Assembly (NCBI GenBank): GCA_030824555.1
Contig: JAVBXK010000036.1
Span: 33,424 to 97,423, forward strand
Source of the DNA: a bacterium
GTDB taxonomy: Bacteria > Pseudomonadota > Gammaproteobacteria > Burkholderiales > Burkholderiaceae_C
DNA: 64,000 bases
Direction: 5' to 3'
The position numbers and the translations under genes are program-made. Within the stretch, counting starts at the first letter, position 1, and each line of letters begins with the position of its first letter. Positions 25,311 through 34,650 of this stretch are shown piece after piece. The notes beneath the pieces were generated by a model. It ran no database searches and was not told the DNA's origin. It was given only the letters and a program-made list of their open reading frames with translations.

Positions 25311-26359
25311 CCGGCCCCCGCCCAACAGGCCAGGGTACACCCCGTGCCATGCCCGTGCGACGCCAGCTGCTGCAGGCCGCAGCCCTTGCCACCACCCGCA
25401 CGGTGTGGCTGGCGGTTGCCGGTTGTGCGCTGGCCGTGGCCGGTGCATGGGCGCAGGCGCATGCCTACCCGAGCAAGCCGGTTCGCATCGTGGTGCCCTT
25501 TGCCGCCGGTGGCGTGGGCGACCTGACCGCGCGCATCGTGGGGCAGGAACTGGCCAAATCGCTGGGGCAGGCCGTGGTCATTGACAACCGCCCGGGCGCA
25601 GGTGGCGTGGTGGCCACCGACACAGTGGCCCACGCCGAGCCAGACGGCCACACGCTGCTGCTCATGTCCAACGGCACGGCGGTGGCGGCCAGCCTGTTCA
25701 AAACGCTGCCTTACAACACCGAGCGCGACTTCGCACCCATCTCCACGCTGGGCCGCTTCGACATCGTGGTGCTGGCCGGGGCCGACACGCCCTTCAAAAC
25801 ACTGGGTGACGTGCTGGCTTACGCCAAAGCACAACCCGGCAAACTGAACGTGGGCAGCATCAACATCGGCAGCACACAGCACCTGGCGGCCGAGTTGTTC
25901 AAGTCCACTGCCGACATCGACGCACAGGTGGTGCCCTTCAACGGCACGCCTGCACTCATCAATGCCATGCGCGGCAAACAGGTTGACGTGGCGGTGGAGG
26001 TGCTGGGCCCCACGCTGACGCAAATCAGGGCTGGCGCGGTGCGCCCGCTGGCCGTGACGGGCACCCAGCGCTCCAGCGTGCTGCCCGACGTGCCCACGGC
26101 GCAGGAAAGCGGCGTGAAAGGTTTCGTGGCGTCGTCGTGGAACGCGTTGGCCGCACCGGCCAAAACACCGCCAGCGGTCGTCAACCGCCTGGCCAAAGAC
26201 ATTGCCGCCGCACTGGCCCAGCCCGAAACGAAACAAAAGCTGCGCGACCTGAACATCGACGCTTACGCCAGCACGCCCGAGCAAACCGCCGAGCTGCTGG
26301 CCAGCGACATCCGGCGCTGGCGCGGCGTGATCGAGCGCGCTGGCATCCCCAAACAATGA
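25307..26359 (+). CDS. Bug-family tripartite tricarboxylate transporter receptor
   Basis: A 350-residue periplasmic binding protein of the Bug/TctC family with 'YPSKPVRIVVPFAAGGVGD', 'LGQAVVIDNRPGAGG', 'GSINIGSTQHLAAELF' and the C-terminal 'ASDIRRWRGVIERAGI'. It overlaps ligA by ATGA; a second possible start at 25349 (MPVRRQLL) would give a more normal export signal. Such receptors deliver carboxylic acids to TctA/TctB-type permeases, which are not encoded here. Lying between ligA and ligB, it is probably co-expressed with ring cleavage and may bind an aromatic acid or dicarboxylate, which is inference. Confidence 0.88.
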   Translation: MTGPRPTGQGTPRAMPVRRQLLQAAALATTRTVWLAVAGCALAVAGAWAQAHAYPSKPVRIVVPFAAGGVGDLTARIVGQELAKSLGQAVVIDNRPGAGGVVATDTVAHAEPDGHTLLLMSNGTAVAASLFKTLPYNTERDFAPISTLGRFDIVVLAGADTPFKTLGDVLAYAKAQPGKLNVGSINIGSTQHLAAELFKSTADIDAQVVPFNGTPALINAMRGKQVDVAVEVLGPTLTQIRAGAVRPLAVTGTQRSSVLPDVPTAQESGVKGFVASSWNALAAPAKTPPAVVNRLAKDIAAALAQPETKQKLRDLNIDAYASTPEQTAELLASDIRRWRGVIERAGIPKQ

Positions 26360-27235
<876 letters not shown>

Positions 27236-27238
27236 ACC

Positions 27239-28192
27239 ATGAGCAAAACCATCAAAGTCGCCCTGGCGGGCGCAGGTGCCTTTGGCATCAAACACCTGGA
27301 CGGCATCAAGAATATCGACGGCGTCGAGGTGGTGTCCCTCATCAGCCGCGATCTGGCAAAAACCAAAGAGGTGGCGGACAAGTACGGCATTGGCCACGTC
27401 ACCACCGACCTGGCCGACAGCCTGGCCTTGCCGGAGGTGGATGCCGTCATCCTGTGCACGCCCACGCAGATGCACGCCAGCCAAACCCTGGCCTGCCTGA
27501 AAGCGGGCAAACACGTGCAGGTGGAAATCCCGCTGTGCGACGTGCTGGCCGAAGGCGAAGAGGTGGTGCGCGTGGCCAAGGCCAGCGGTCTGGTGGCCAT
27601 GTGCGGCCACACCCGCCGCTTCAACCCCAGCCACCAGTACGTCAACAACAAGATCAAGGCGGGCGAGTTCAACATCCAGCAGATGGATGTGCAAACCTAC
27701 TTCTTCCGCCGCACCAACATGAACGCGCTGGGCCAAGCCCGCAGCTGGACCGACCACCTGCTGTGGCACCACGCCGCGCACACCGTTGACCTGTTTGCCT
27801 ACCAGTGCGGCAGCCCGGTGGTGAAGGCCAATGCCATCCAAGGCCCCATCCACCCCACACTGGGCATCGCGATGGACATGAGCATCCAGCTGAAAGCCGC
27901 GAACGGTGCCATCTGCACGCTGAGCTTGAGCTTCAACAACGACGGCCCGTTGGGCACATTCTTCCGCTATATCGGCGACACGGCCACCTACATCGCCCGC
28001 TATGACGACCTGGTCAACGGCAAGGAAGAGAAGATCGACGTGAGCCAGGTGGCGGTCAGCATGAACGGCATCGAGCTGCAAGACCGCGAATTCTTTGCAG
28101 CCATCAAGGAAGGCCGTCAGCCCAACTCCAGCGTCGAAAGCGTGCTGGCCTGCTACCAGGTGCTGCATGATTTAGAGCAACAACTGGCCTGA
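27239..28192 (+). CDS. ligC: 4-Carboxy-2-hydroxymuconate-6-semialdehyde dehydrogenase
   Basis: A 317-residue Gfo/Idh/MocA-type oxidoreductase matching LigC/PmdC in size and motifs: NADP-binding 'VALAGAGAFGIKHLDGIKN', 'VDAVILCTPTQMHASQTLAC', 'GKHVQVEIPLCD' and 'CGHTRRFNPSHQYVNNKI'. It oxidises the hemiacetal of 4-carboxy-2-hydroxymuconate-6-semialdehyde to 2-pyrone-4,6-dicarboxylate, the substrate of LigI encoded at the operon head. It begins three bases after the ligB stop. The later enzymes of the pathway (LigJ hydratase, LigK aldolase) are not in the window. Confidence 0.92.
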   Translation: MSKTIKVALAGAGAFGIKHLDGIKNIDGVEVVSLISRDLAKTKEVADKYGIGHVTTDLADSLALPEVDAVILCTPTQMHASQTLACLKAGKHVQVEIPLCDVLAEGEEVVRVAKASGLVAMCGHTRRFNPSHQYVNNKIKAGEFNIQQMDVQTYFFRRTNMNALGQARSWTDHLLWHHAAHTVDLFAYQCGSPVVKANAIQGPIHPTLGIAMDMSIQLKAANGAICTLSLSFNNDGPLGTFFRYIGDTATYIARYDDLVNGKEEKIDVSQVAVSMNGIELQDREFFAAIKEGRQPNSSVESVLACYQVLHDLEQQLA

Positions 28193-28218
28193 TTGGTCTC
28201 GCCCCACCGGGGACGACA

Positions 28219-28267
28219 CGCCCACCCTGCCGAATAGAATGAATCGGCCCATGGGGTGGGCGTTTTT
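28219..28267 (+). terminator. Rho-independent terminator after the lig operon
   Basis: CGCCCACCC (28219-28227) pairs perfectly with GGGTGGGCG (28254-28262), enclosing a 26-base loop, and is followed by TTTTT (28263-28267). It lies 27 bases after ligC, so it should end the ring-cleavage transcript. Confidence 0.75.
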
Positions 28268-28305
28268 CATGGGTGCTGCCGAGTGCCCCGTCAGGGGAAG
28301 TTTGA

Positions 28306-28365
28306 ATGAACAACGAAGAACAGCCACTTCTCAAGAACCTGTCGGAGCTGGGTGATGGCATCTGA
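28306..28365 (+). CDS. Small ORF (19 aa) overlapping the YhcG-type nuclease start
   Basis: A 19-codon ORF (MNNEEQPLLKNLSELGDGI) with a good AGGGGAAG ribosome-binding site overlaps the start of the nuclease gene by about ten bases in another frame. The nuclease has only a weak site of its own inside this ORF (GGAGCTG), so translation of the small ORF could set the level of the nuclease. A frameshifted ancestral N-terminus is the alternative. Confidence 0.4.
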   Translation: MNNEEQPLLKNLSELGDGI

Positions 28366-29503
28366 ACCCAAGAAGCCTGTCACGATCAAGGCAAACGCTG
28401 ATCAACCTCAGCGGACCCAGCGCGGCCGAGTAGACCGCAGCGCCATGTTCCCGGTGGCGGCACCGGCCAGCGATATGCCCGCAGACTACGTGGTATGGCT
28501 CACTGAGATCAAAGGCCGCATCCAAGGTGAACGCCTGCGCCTGGTGCTGGCCAGCAACAGCGTCATGGTGCTGCTGTATTGGGACATCGGCCAGCGCATC
28601 CTGCTCAAGCAGGCCGAACAAGGTTACGGCACCAAGGTCATCGACCGACTGTCTGCCGACTTGCGCCAAGCCTTTCCCGACATGAAAGGCTTTTCACCGC
28701 GCAACCTCAAGTACATGCGTGCTTTTGCCATGGCTTGGCCAGACCGGGAGGTTGTGCAGCAGACTGCTGCACAAGTCCCGTGGTTTCACAACTGCCTGCT
28801 CATGGATCGGGTTTCAGAGCCAGCTACACGCCAGTGGTACATCCAGGCCGCCCGGCGCGAAGGCTGGTCACGCAACATCCTGAGCACCCAAATTCAGGGT
28901 CAAGCCCACCTGCGGCAAGGCCAGGCACAAACCAACTTCCCCGCCACGCTGCCAGCCGCTGAATCCGACATGGCGGTGCAGATTTTTAAAGACCCCTACT
29001 TGTTCGACTTTCTGGGCACAGATGCCCCGCGCCGCGAACGGGAACTGGAGCAAGGTCTGATCGACCACATTCAGAAGTTTTTGCTGGAGCTGGGTCAGGG
29101 CTTCGCCTTCGTGGGCCGCCAGGTGCATCTGGAAATTGGTGATGACGACTTTTACCTCGACCTGCTTTTCTACCACCTCAAGCTGCGCTGCTACGTGGTC
29201 ATTGAACTCAAGGCACGCAAGTTCGAGCCCGGCGACGGTGCCCAGTTGGGCATGTACATGACCGCTGTGAACCGCCTGCTGGCCCACCCCGATGACAAAC
29301 CCACCCTGGGCCTGCTGCTGGTGCGCGAGAAAAACCGCGTGCTGGTTGAATACGCCCTGGCAGGCAGCACCCACCCCATCAGCGTGGCCGATTGGGAAAC
29401 CCAGCTCACCCGCGCATTGCCGCAGGAACTGGAAGGCAGCTTGCCGACCATTGAGCAGATTGAAGCCGAGTTGAGCGGGGACATGGAGAAAAGGGATGAG
29501 TGA
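28355..29503 (+). CDS. YhcG-family PDDEXK nuclease domain protein (DUF1016)
   Basis: A 382-residue protein. The N-terminal DUF1016 region has 'LYWDIGQRILLKQAEQGYG', 'FPDMKGFSPRNLKYMRAFA' and 'AQVPWFHNCLLMDR'. The C-terminal PD-(D/E)XK domain shows 'FAFVGRQVHLEIGDDDFYLD', then 'CYVVIELKARKFEPGD' with the E-x-K catalytic pair. YhcG proteins are putative DNA nucleases, often near restriction or other defence genes, with no settled role. Here no restriction-modification partner is adjacent. The GTG at 28352 directly before the ATG is an alternative start. It may be a solitary defence gene inserted after the lig operon terminator. Confidence 0.88.
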   Translation: MASEPKKPVTIKANADQPQRTQRGRVDRSAMFPVAAPASDMPADYVVWLTEIKGRIQGERLRLVLASNSVMVLLYWDIGQRILLKQAEQGYGTKVIDRLSADLRQAFPDMKGFSPRNLKYMRAFAMAWPDREVVQQTAAQVPWFHNCLLMDRVSEPATRQWYIQAARREGWSRNILSTQIQGQAHLRQGQAQTNFPATLPAAESDMAVQIFKDPYLFDFLGTDAPRRERELEQGLIDHIQKFLLELGQGFAFVGRQVHLEIGDDDFYLDLLFYHLKLRCYVVIELKARKFEPGDGAQLGMYMTAVNRLLAHPDDKPTLGLLLVREKNRVLVEYALAGSTHPISVADWETQLTRALPQELEGSLPTIEQIEAELSGDMEKRDE

Positions 29504-29592
29504 ATGCCCCCATTGGGCGGGTACCTGAACAAGCGACTCGCCTGTCACGAACCAGGCCCCACTGAAAAGTGTGCGAACGCTCGCCAGTATTT

Positions 29593-29655
29593 CATTTTCA
29601 ATAGCTTCAAAGACTTGCCAATAAAGCGGTAGAGGCAGTTTTTATTGGTTTTTAT
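29593..29655 (+). repeat. AT-rich interspersed repeat
   Basis: 'ATTTTCAATAGCTTCAAAG', 'CCAATAAAGCGGTAGAGGC' and 'AGTTTTTATTGG' fit the family pattern. It ends 12 bases before the AEC transporter start, so it may supply leader sequence for that gene. Confidence 0.65.
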
Positions 29656-29667
29656 GACCCTCACCAC

Positions 29668-30627
29668 ATGCTTGATGTCCTGACCATCACCAGCCCCATC
29701 TACATCATCGTGGGCTTGGGCTTCGTGTTCACACGCGCGGGGCTGTTTGCCAAGCCCGACATGCGGTTGTTTGGCAAGTTCGTTCTCAACCTGGCGCTGC
29801 CTGCGCTGGTGTTTCGGGCGCTGTCGCAGCGGCAGCTGGGCGAGGTGCTCAACCCCGGTTATCTGTTGGCCTACACGGTGGGGGCGTTGGCGGTGGTGGG
29901 TCTGGGGTACACGTGGGCGCGGCGTGTGTCGGGGCAAAGTGCCACGGCCAGCACGTTTCTGGCCATGGGCATGTCCAGCTCCAACAGCGGCTTCGTGGGC
30001 TACCCCATCATGCTGCTGACGCTGGCTCCCCTGGCGGGCGTGGTGCTGGCGCTGAACATGCTGGTGGAAAACCTCGTCGTCATCCCGCTGCTGCTGTGGC
30101 TGGCCGAGCGTGCCAAGGGCACCGGCGACCCGTGGCGCGCGCTGACCCAGTCGCTGGTGCGGCTGGCCACCAACCCCTTGTTCATGGCGCTGGCCGCTGG
30201 CTTGGTCATGTCGGCCACGGGTTGGCAACTGCCTGCGCCACTGACCCAAACCGTCAACATCCTGGCATCGGCCAGCGGCGCGCTGTCGTTGTTCGTGATC
30301 GGGGGCACGCTGGTCGGTTTGCCGCTGACGGGCATGGGCCAGCGCGTGATGCCGGTCGTGCTGGGCAAACTGCTGCTGCACCCCCTGCTGGTGTGGGGCG
30401 CGGTCAGCGCGCTGCCCTGGCTGGGCCTGGACCTGAGCCCCGAGTTGCGCATGGCGGCCGTGCTGTCTGCGGCCATGCCTGTGATGGGCATTTACCCCAC
30501 GCTGGCCCAGGCCCATGGGCAGGAAGACACGAGCGCCGCTGCACTCATGGCCTCCACCATGGCCTCGTTCTTCACCCTCAGCGCCTTGCTGTGGGTGTTC
30601 AACACCGCGCACGCAGTGGGCGGTTGA
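29668..30627 (+). CDS. AEC (auxin efflux carrier)-family transporter
   Basis: A 319-residue inner-membrane protein with about ten hydrophobic segments and AEC-family motifs: 'ITSPIYIIVGLGFVFTRAGL', 'FVLNLALPALVFRAL', 'SSSNSGFVGYPIMLL' in the first half and 'NPLFMALAAGLVMSATG', 'SLFVIGGTLVG' and 'AAVLSAAMPVMGIYPTLAQ' in the second. Family members move malonate, other organic acids or auxin-like compounds by ion-coupled transport. The substrate here is not shown. It stands alone between the nuclease and the cytochrome operon. Confidence 0.88.
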   Translation: MLDVLTITSPIYIIVGLGFVFTRAGLFAKPDMRLFGKFVLNLALPALVFRALSQRQLGEVLNPGYLLAYTVGALAVVGLGYTWARRVSGQSATASTFLAMGMSSSNSGFVGYPIMLLTLAPLAGVVLALNMLVENLVVIPLLLWLAERAKGTGDPWRALTQSLVRLATNPLFMALAAGLVMSATGWQLPAPLTQTVNILASASGALSLFVIGGTLVGLPLTGMGQRVMPVVLGKLLLHPLLVWGAVSALPWLGLDLSPELRMAAVLSAAMPVMGIYPTLAQAHGQEDTSAAALMASTMASFFTLSALLWVFNTAHAVGG

Positions 30628-30753
30628 CGCAGGCAACCGTGGGGTAGCGTCTGCTTGGGCAACGGGTGACACGCGCGGCAAGCGCCCGAATGGGCACGGG
30701 GCGGGGGGCAACCCGCATTGCCCGGGCGATGGGGGGCAGGGTATTCTCAGCGC

Positions 30754-30767
30754 TTGATGTTTATCAA
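30754..30767. promoter_or_regulatory. FNR/ANR box upstream of the cytochrome operon
   Basis: TTGATGTTTATCAA is a perfect match to the FNR/ANR consensus TTGAT-N4-ATCAA and a perfect dyad in its arms. It is 36 bases upstream of the cytochrome start codon at 30804. Control of the two cytochrome genes by oxygen through an FNR-type regulator is a reasonable inference. Confidence 0.75.
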
Positions 30768-30803
30768 ACACTTCGCCAGCACTGCCGTCCGGCGAGCCCG
30801 CAC

Positions 30804-31643
30804 ATGCCATCTGCCCAACTGCCCCCAACGTCCCCACCTGACAGCCCTTGCGGCGCTGCCCCACGCGTGCAGCGCCGCCTGCCCGCCCTGTCGCTGACAA
30901 CGCACCACTGGCGCGCCGTGCTGGCCACGCTCGCGTGTGCCGTCATGCGCTCAGGTGCACTGGCGGCCACACCGTTTGAGGACACCGTGGCCCAACGCGT
31001 GCAGGCCTGCACGGCCTGCCATGGCGCACAGGGCAAAGCGGCCCCCGATGGCTACTACCCCCGCATTGCGGGCAAACCGGCGGGCTACCTCTACAACCAG
31101 TTGATGCACTTCCGAGACGGCAACCGCAATTACCGGCTCATGACCCACATGGTGGAGCCGCTCTCGCCTGCCTATCTGCACGAATTGGCCACGCACTTTG
31201 CTGGCTTGTCATTGCCCTACCCACCGCCCGCACCCGTCACTGCCACGGCCCAAACACTGGCACGCGGCGAGCAACTGGCGTTGCACGGCGACAAGGCCTT
31301 GCAAGTGCCCGCCTGCCTGGCGTGCCATGGCAAGGCCTTCACGGGCGTGCAGCCCAACACACCGGGTCTGATCGGTTTGCCGCGTGACTACATCAACAGC
31401 CAGCTGGGTGCTTGGCAGTCAGGTGCACGGCGTGCCGCCTCACCCGACTGCATGGCCGACATCGCCCGCAGCCTGAGCCCTGCCGATGTGTCAGCCGTGA
31501 GCGCATGGCTGGCCAGCCAGCCGCTGCCAGCCGACACCCGGCCCGCAGCCTCGTTGCCCGAACCACCCCCGCTCAAATGCGGGGTGCTGATGCACCCGGG
31601 TGCCCACGCAGCCCAAGCTGCACAGAAAGGGGGCCAGCCATGA
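30804..31643 (+). CDS. Di-haem cytochrome c (c4-like)
   Basis: Starting at 30804, the protein has 279 residues. A long basic N-terminus precedes a hydrophobic export segment ('VLATLACAVMRSGALAA'). Two c-haem motifs, CTACH (Cys69) and CLACH (Cys171), lie in two similar lobes, each followed by 'YPRIAGKPAGYLYNQL' or 'GLIGLPRDYINSQL', the cytochrome c4 arrangement. It would carry electrons in the periplasm to an oxidase or other acceptor. The next cytochrome gene overlaps by ATGA. The perfect FNR box upstream suggests low-oxygen expression. Confidence 0.88.
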   Translation: MPSAQLPPTSPPDSPCGAAPRVQRRLPALSLTTHHWRAVLATLACAVMRSGALAATPFEDTVAQRVQACTACHGAQGKAAPDGYYPRIAGKPAGYLYNQLMHFRDGNRNYRLMTHMVEPLSPAYLHELATHFAGLSLPYPPPAPVTATAQTLARGEQLALHGDKALQVPACLACHGKAFTGVQPNTPGLIGLPRDYINSQLGAWQSGARRAASPDCMADIARSLSPADVSAVSAWLASQPLPADTRPAASLPEPPPLKCGVLMHPGAHAAQAAQKGGQP

Positions 31644-32944
31644 AGAAGCTCCTGTCTGCATGCGTGTTGGCCTTGCTGGCCGTGGGAGGGTGGGCGCTGT
31701 GGCCCAGCCAGCCTGCGCCTGTCGCGCCCAGCCCAGACGCCCCGGCCACACCGGCTCAGGTTGAGCAAGGCCGTTACCTGGCCACACTGGGCAATTGCCA
31801 GCACTGCCACACCGCGCGTGGGCAGGCGCCGTTTTCTGGCGGGCGCGCGTTGCCCACACCGTTTGGCGCGGTGTACAGCAGCAACCTGACGCCGTCAGCC
31901 GAAGGGCTGGGCAACTGGAACGCGGCAGATTTTTACCGTGCACTGCACCACGGCCAGTCGCGCGATGGCCGCTGGCTGTACCCCGCCTTCCCGTTCAACA
32001 ACACCACGCACATCACCCGCGACGACAGCGACGCGCTGTTTGCCTACCTGCGCACCGTGTCACCCGCCACCCAACGCCCGCCCGACCACCTGGTGCAGTG
32101 GCCCTACAACACGCAAGCAGCCATGAAGGTCTGGCGCGCGCTGTACTTTGAAGCAGGCAACGGCCGCCCGGTTGCCGTGGCCGCCGATGCACCGGCAGAC
32201 GTGCTGCGTGGTGCCTACCTGGTGCAGGGCCTGGGCCATTGCAGTGCCTGCCACGCCCCGCGCAACGGCCTGGGTGGCAATGCCGACATGCTGAGCCTGA
32301 ACGGCGGCCTGATGCCGATGCTGAACTGGTACGCCCCGTCGTTGCACGACCCTGGCGCTGGCGGTGTGCAGAACTGGTCAACCGCCGACACCATGGCCCT
32401 GCTGCAGACCGGGCGCAACGCTCAAGCCATCGTCACCGGCCCCATGGCCGAGGTGGTGCAGCACAGCACCCAACACTGGCGAGCAGACGACCTGCAAGCC
32501 GTTGCGGCCTACCTGAAACAGCTGCCACAGCAACAGTCGCCCGTCAGCGGCCGTGGGCCATCGACGCAACCGGGCACCGACGCGCCCCCGGCGCTGCTGG
32601 CAACCGGCACCCAGCTGTACACCAAGCACTGCGCCAGTTGCCATGGCGAGCAGGGCGAAGGCCAGCGCACGCCTGACGGCAAACAGGCCTACCCCGCGCT
32701 GGCGGGCAACCGCGCGGTCACGCTGGCATCGCCCGTCAACCTGGTGCACATGGTCATGAACGGCGGTTACGGCCCGTCTACCGCAGGCCACCCGCGCCCG
32801 TTCGGCATGCCGCCTTATGTGCTGACGCTGTCCGACGCCGACATGGCAGCCGTGCTCACCTACGTGCGCGGTGCATGGGGCAACCAGGCGGGCCAGGTGG
32901 CAGCGCTGGATGTGCAGCGCCTGCGCGGCGCGTCGGCGCGCTGA
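31640..32944 (+). CDS. Tri-haem cytochrome c (alcohol/gluconate dehydrogenase subunit-like)
   Basis: From the ATG at 31640 the protein has 434 residues, a signal or anchor helix ('LLSACVLALLAVGGWALW') and three c-haem motifs: CQHCH (Cys53), CSACH (Cys201) and CASCH (Cys331). 'QGRYLATLGNCQHCH', 'GAVYSSNLTP' and 'DADMAAVLTYVRGAWGN' are typical of the membrane-bound cytochrome subunit of alcohol or sugar-acid dehydrogenases. No dehydrogenase subunit is encoded beside it, so it must serve a distant partner or pair with the c4-like protein, with which it is translationally coupled. Confidence 0.87.
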   Translation: MKKLLSACVLALLAVGGWALWPSQPAPVAPSPDAPATPAQVEQGRYLATLGNCQHCHTARGQAPFSGGRALPTPFGAVYSSNLTPSAEGLGNWNAADFYRALHHGQSRDGRWLYPAFPFNNTTHITRDDSDALFAYLRTVSPATQRPPDHLVQWPYNTQAAMKVWRALYFEAGNGRPVAVAADAPADVLRGAYLVQGLGHCSACHAPRNGLGGNADMLSLNGGLMPMLNWYAPSLHDPGAGGVQNWSTADTMALLQTGRNAQAIVTGPMAEVVQHSTQHWRADDLQAVAAYLKQLPQQQSPVSGRGPSTQPGTDAPPALLATGTQLYTKHCASCHGEQGEGQRTPDGKQAYPALAGNRAVTLASPVNLVHMVMNGGYGPSTAGHPRPFGMPPYVLTLSDADMAAVLTYVRGAWGNQAGQVAALDVQRLRGASAR

Positions 32945-33004
32945 TCGCCGCTTTGATGTGCTGGGCACCGCTGCCAGACCATGCAGCGGCACCCGCCAAA
33001 CCAT

Positions 33005-33742
33005 TCAAGCAGCGGGCGTGGTACCTGCGCTGACAGCGGTGCCGCCGACCTCTTGGTCCACGTCGGCCAGAAAGTTGTCGCCCGCCAGCGCGCTGGCGGT
33101 GGCCGTGCCGGGCATCCAGCTGCTGTACAGCTTGTGGAACGTGGCAGTGATGTCGGCCAGGGGCAAATCACTGTAGGTGCCGCGCTGGCAGATGTACTCC
33201 ATGTGCCGTTGCCCCTGTTTGTCAAACGGGTGGTAGATGCTGTCGGTCTCACCGTCGAAGTCCAGCGGCAACAACCCAAAGCGCTCGCACAGCGACAGGT
33301 TGAACGCAGGCGTGGCCTTGCGCCAGGCACCGTTCAACCAAATGTCGGTGTAGCCGTGCCAGGCAAACACATCTGTCTGCATGGTCTGGCGCATGCGCTC
33401 GGTGGACAGGTGGTTGCGCACGTCGGCAAACCCCAGCCGCGCTGGTATGCCTGCCGCGCGGCACACGGCTGTCAGCAGCACCGCCTTGGGCACACACCAG
33501 CCAAACCCCTGCTGCAAACACGTGCTGGCGCGCATGCCGGTGGGTGACAGATCAATCTGGTAAGGGTCGTAGCGGATGAGGTCGCGCACGGCCAGCGCCA
33601 GGCTCACGGCCCGCTCGCGGTCGGTTGGGCCAACGGCATGGGCTTGGGCAAATGCCTGCACTGCGGGGTGCGCGGCATCGACCGCTTCTGTAGCAGACAG
33701 GTCGGCAGGGGTGGGCAAATCGGTGGTGGCGTTCATGGCCAC
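33005..33742 (-). CDS. Transglutaminase-like domain protein
   Basis: A 245-residue cytosolic protein with the transglutaminase-like core: nucleophile in 'QGFGWCVPKAVLLTAVCRAA', followed by 'GIPARLGFADVRNH', then the His in 'FAWHGYTDIWLNGAW', where the third catalytic residue is expected shortly after. It has no signal peptide. Bacterial members act as cysteine proteases or amide hydrolases of varied specificity, so function is open. It is transcribed towards the cytochrome genes and away from the DsbA-family gene; the shared promoter region is 33743-33878. Confidence 0.82.
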   Translation of the reverse strand: MAMNATTDLPTPADLSATEAVDAAHPAVQAFAQAHAVGPTDRERAVSLALAVRDLIRYDPYQIDLSPTGMRASTCLQQGFGWCVPKAVLLTAVCRAAGIPARLGFADVRNHLSTERMRQTMQTDVFAWHGYTDIWLNGAWRKATPAFNLSLCERFGLLPLDFDGETDSIYHPFDKQGQRHMEYICQRGTYSDLPLADITATFHKLYSSWMPGTATASALAGDNFLADVDQEVGGTAVSAGTTPAA

Positions 33743-33878
33743 ACCTTACCGTGCCCGGCCATGTGCCACCGGACACGCCTGAGACACCACGGGCGACGAT
33801 CACAAGCCACACGCACCCTGTGGGCACTGCGCGGCGCGGACAATGGCGGGACTGAACACCCTCACTGCAACCGCCACC

Positions 33879-34544
33879 ATGACCACCCAGCTCAAAATCG
33901 ACTTTGTTTCCGACGTGTCCTGCCCTTGGTGTGCCATCGGGCTGGGTGCACTGGAGCAGGCACTGGCCAACGTGGCTGGCGACATCCAGGCCACCCTGCA
34001 TTGCCAGCCCTTCGAGCTGAACCCGCACATGCCGCCCGGCGGGCAGGACATCACCGAACACCTGACCGAAAAGTACGGCTCCACCGCCGAACAACAGGCG
34101 CAGATTCGGGAGACTATCCGCCAGCGCGGGGCGGACGTGGGCTTCACGTTCAACACCGCGGGCCGGGGCCGCGTCTACAACACCTTCGATGCCCACCGTT
34201 TGCTGCATTGGGCTGGCGTGGTGGCACCGGAGAAGCAGCTGCCCCTGAAAAAAGCCCTGCTGACAGCCTGCCACACCGACCGACAAGCGATGGAAAGCCA
34301 CGATGTGCTGGTGCAGGCAGCCGCTGCAGGCGGGCTGGATGCAGAGCAGGCGCGCGACGTGCTGGCCAGCAACCGGTTTGCCGACGAGGTGCGCGAACAG
34401 GAAGCCTTTTTCACCAGCCACGGCATCCGCTCGGTGCCCGCGTTCATCATCAACGATCGGCACCTGATCTCGGGCGGCCAACCGGCTGCGGTGTTCGAGC
34501 AGGCGCTGCGCCAGATTGCTGCCGAGGCCCCGGCCGCCGCCTGA
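33879..34544 (+). CDS. DsbA-family oxidoreductase (FrnE-like)
   Basis: A 221-residue protein beginning 'LKIDFVSDVSCPWCAIGLGA' with the CxxC pair CPWC. 'LHCQPFELNPHMPPGG' and 'FNTAGRGRVYNTFDAHRLLHW' follow, and the cis-Pro region is 'IRSVPAFIINDRHLISGGQP', as in the FrnE/2-hydroxychromene isomerase-like branch of DsbA proteins. It lacks a signal peptide, so it is cytosolic. A role in thiol-disulphide exchange or stress protection is likely. The ATG at 33843 adds twelve unconserved residues. Confidence 0.88.
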   Translation: MTTQLKIDFVSDVSCPWCAIGLGALEQALANVAGDIQATLHCQPFELNPHMPPGGQDITEHLTEKYGSTAEQQAQIRETIRQRGADVGFTFNTAGRGRVYNTFDAHRLLHWAGVVAPEKQLPLKKALLTACHTDRQAMESHDVLVQAAAAGGLDAEQARDVLASNRFADEVREQEAFFTSHGIRSVPAFIINDRHLISGGQPAAVFEQALRQIAAEAPAAA

Positions 34545-34650
34545 CGAGCCCAGCCCACACCCCGGCAGGCACCACTCTGCGCTCACATCAGCACGGCATC
34601 AGGCGCGAAACCGCGCCATGCCGGTTTGATTTGGAAGCAACTTCAGCAAG

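Noticed and set aside
29545..30900. A 451-codon minus-strand frame opposite the AEC transporter
   Set aside because: It is rich in Gln, His and Arg and lacks any motif, while the plus strand encodes a full AEC transporter with regular membrane helices.
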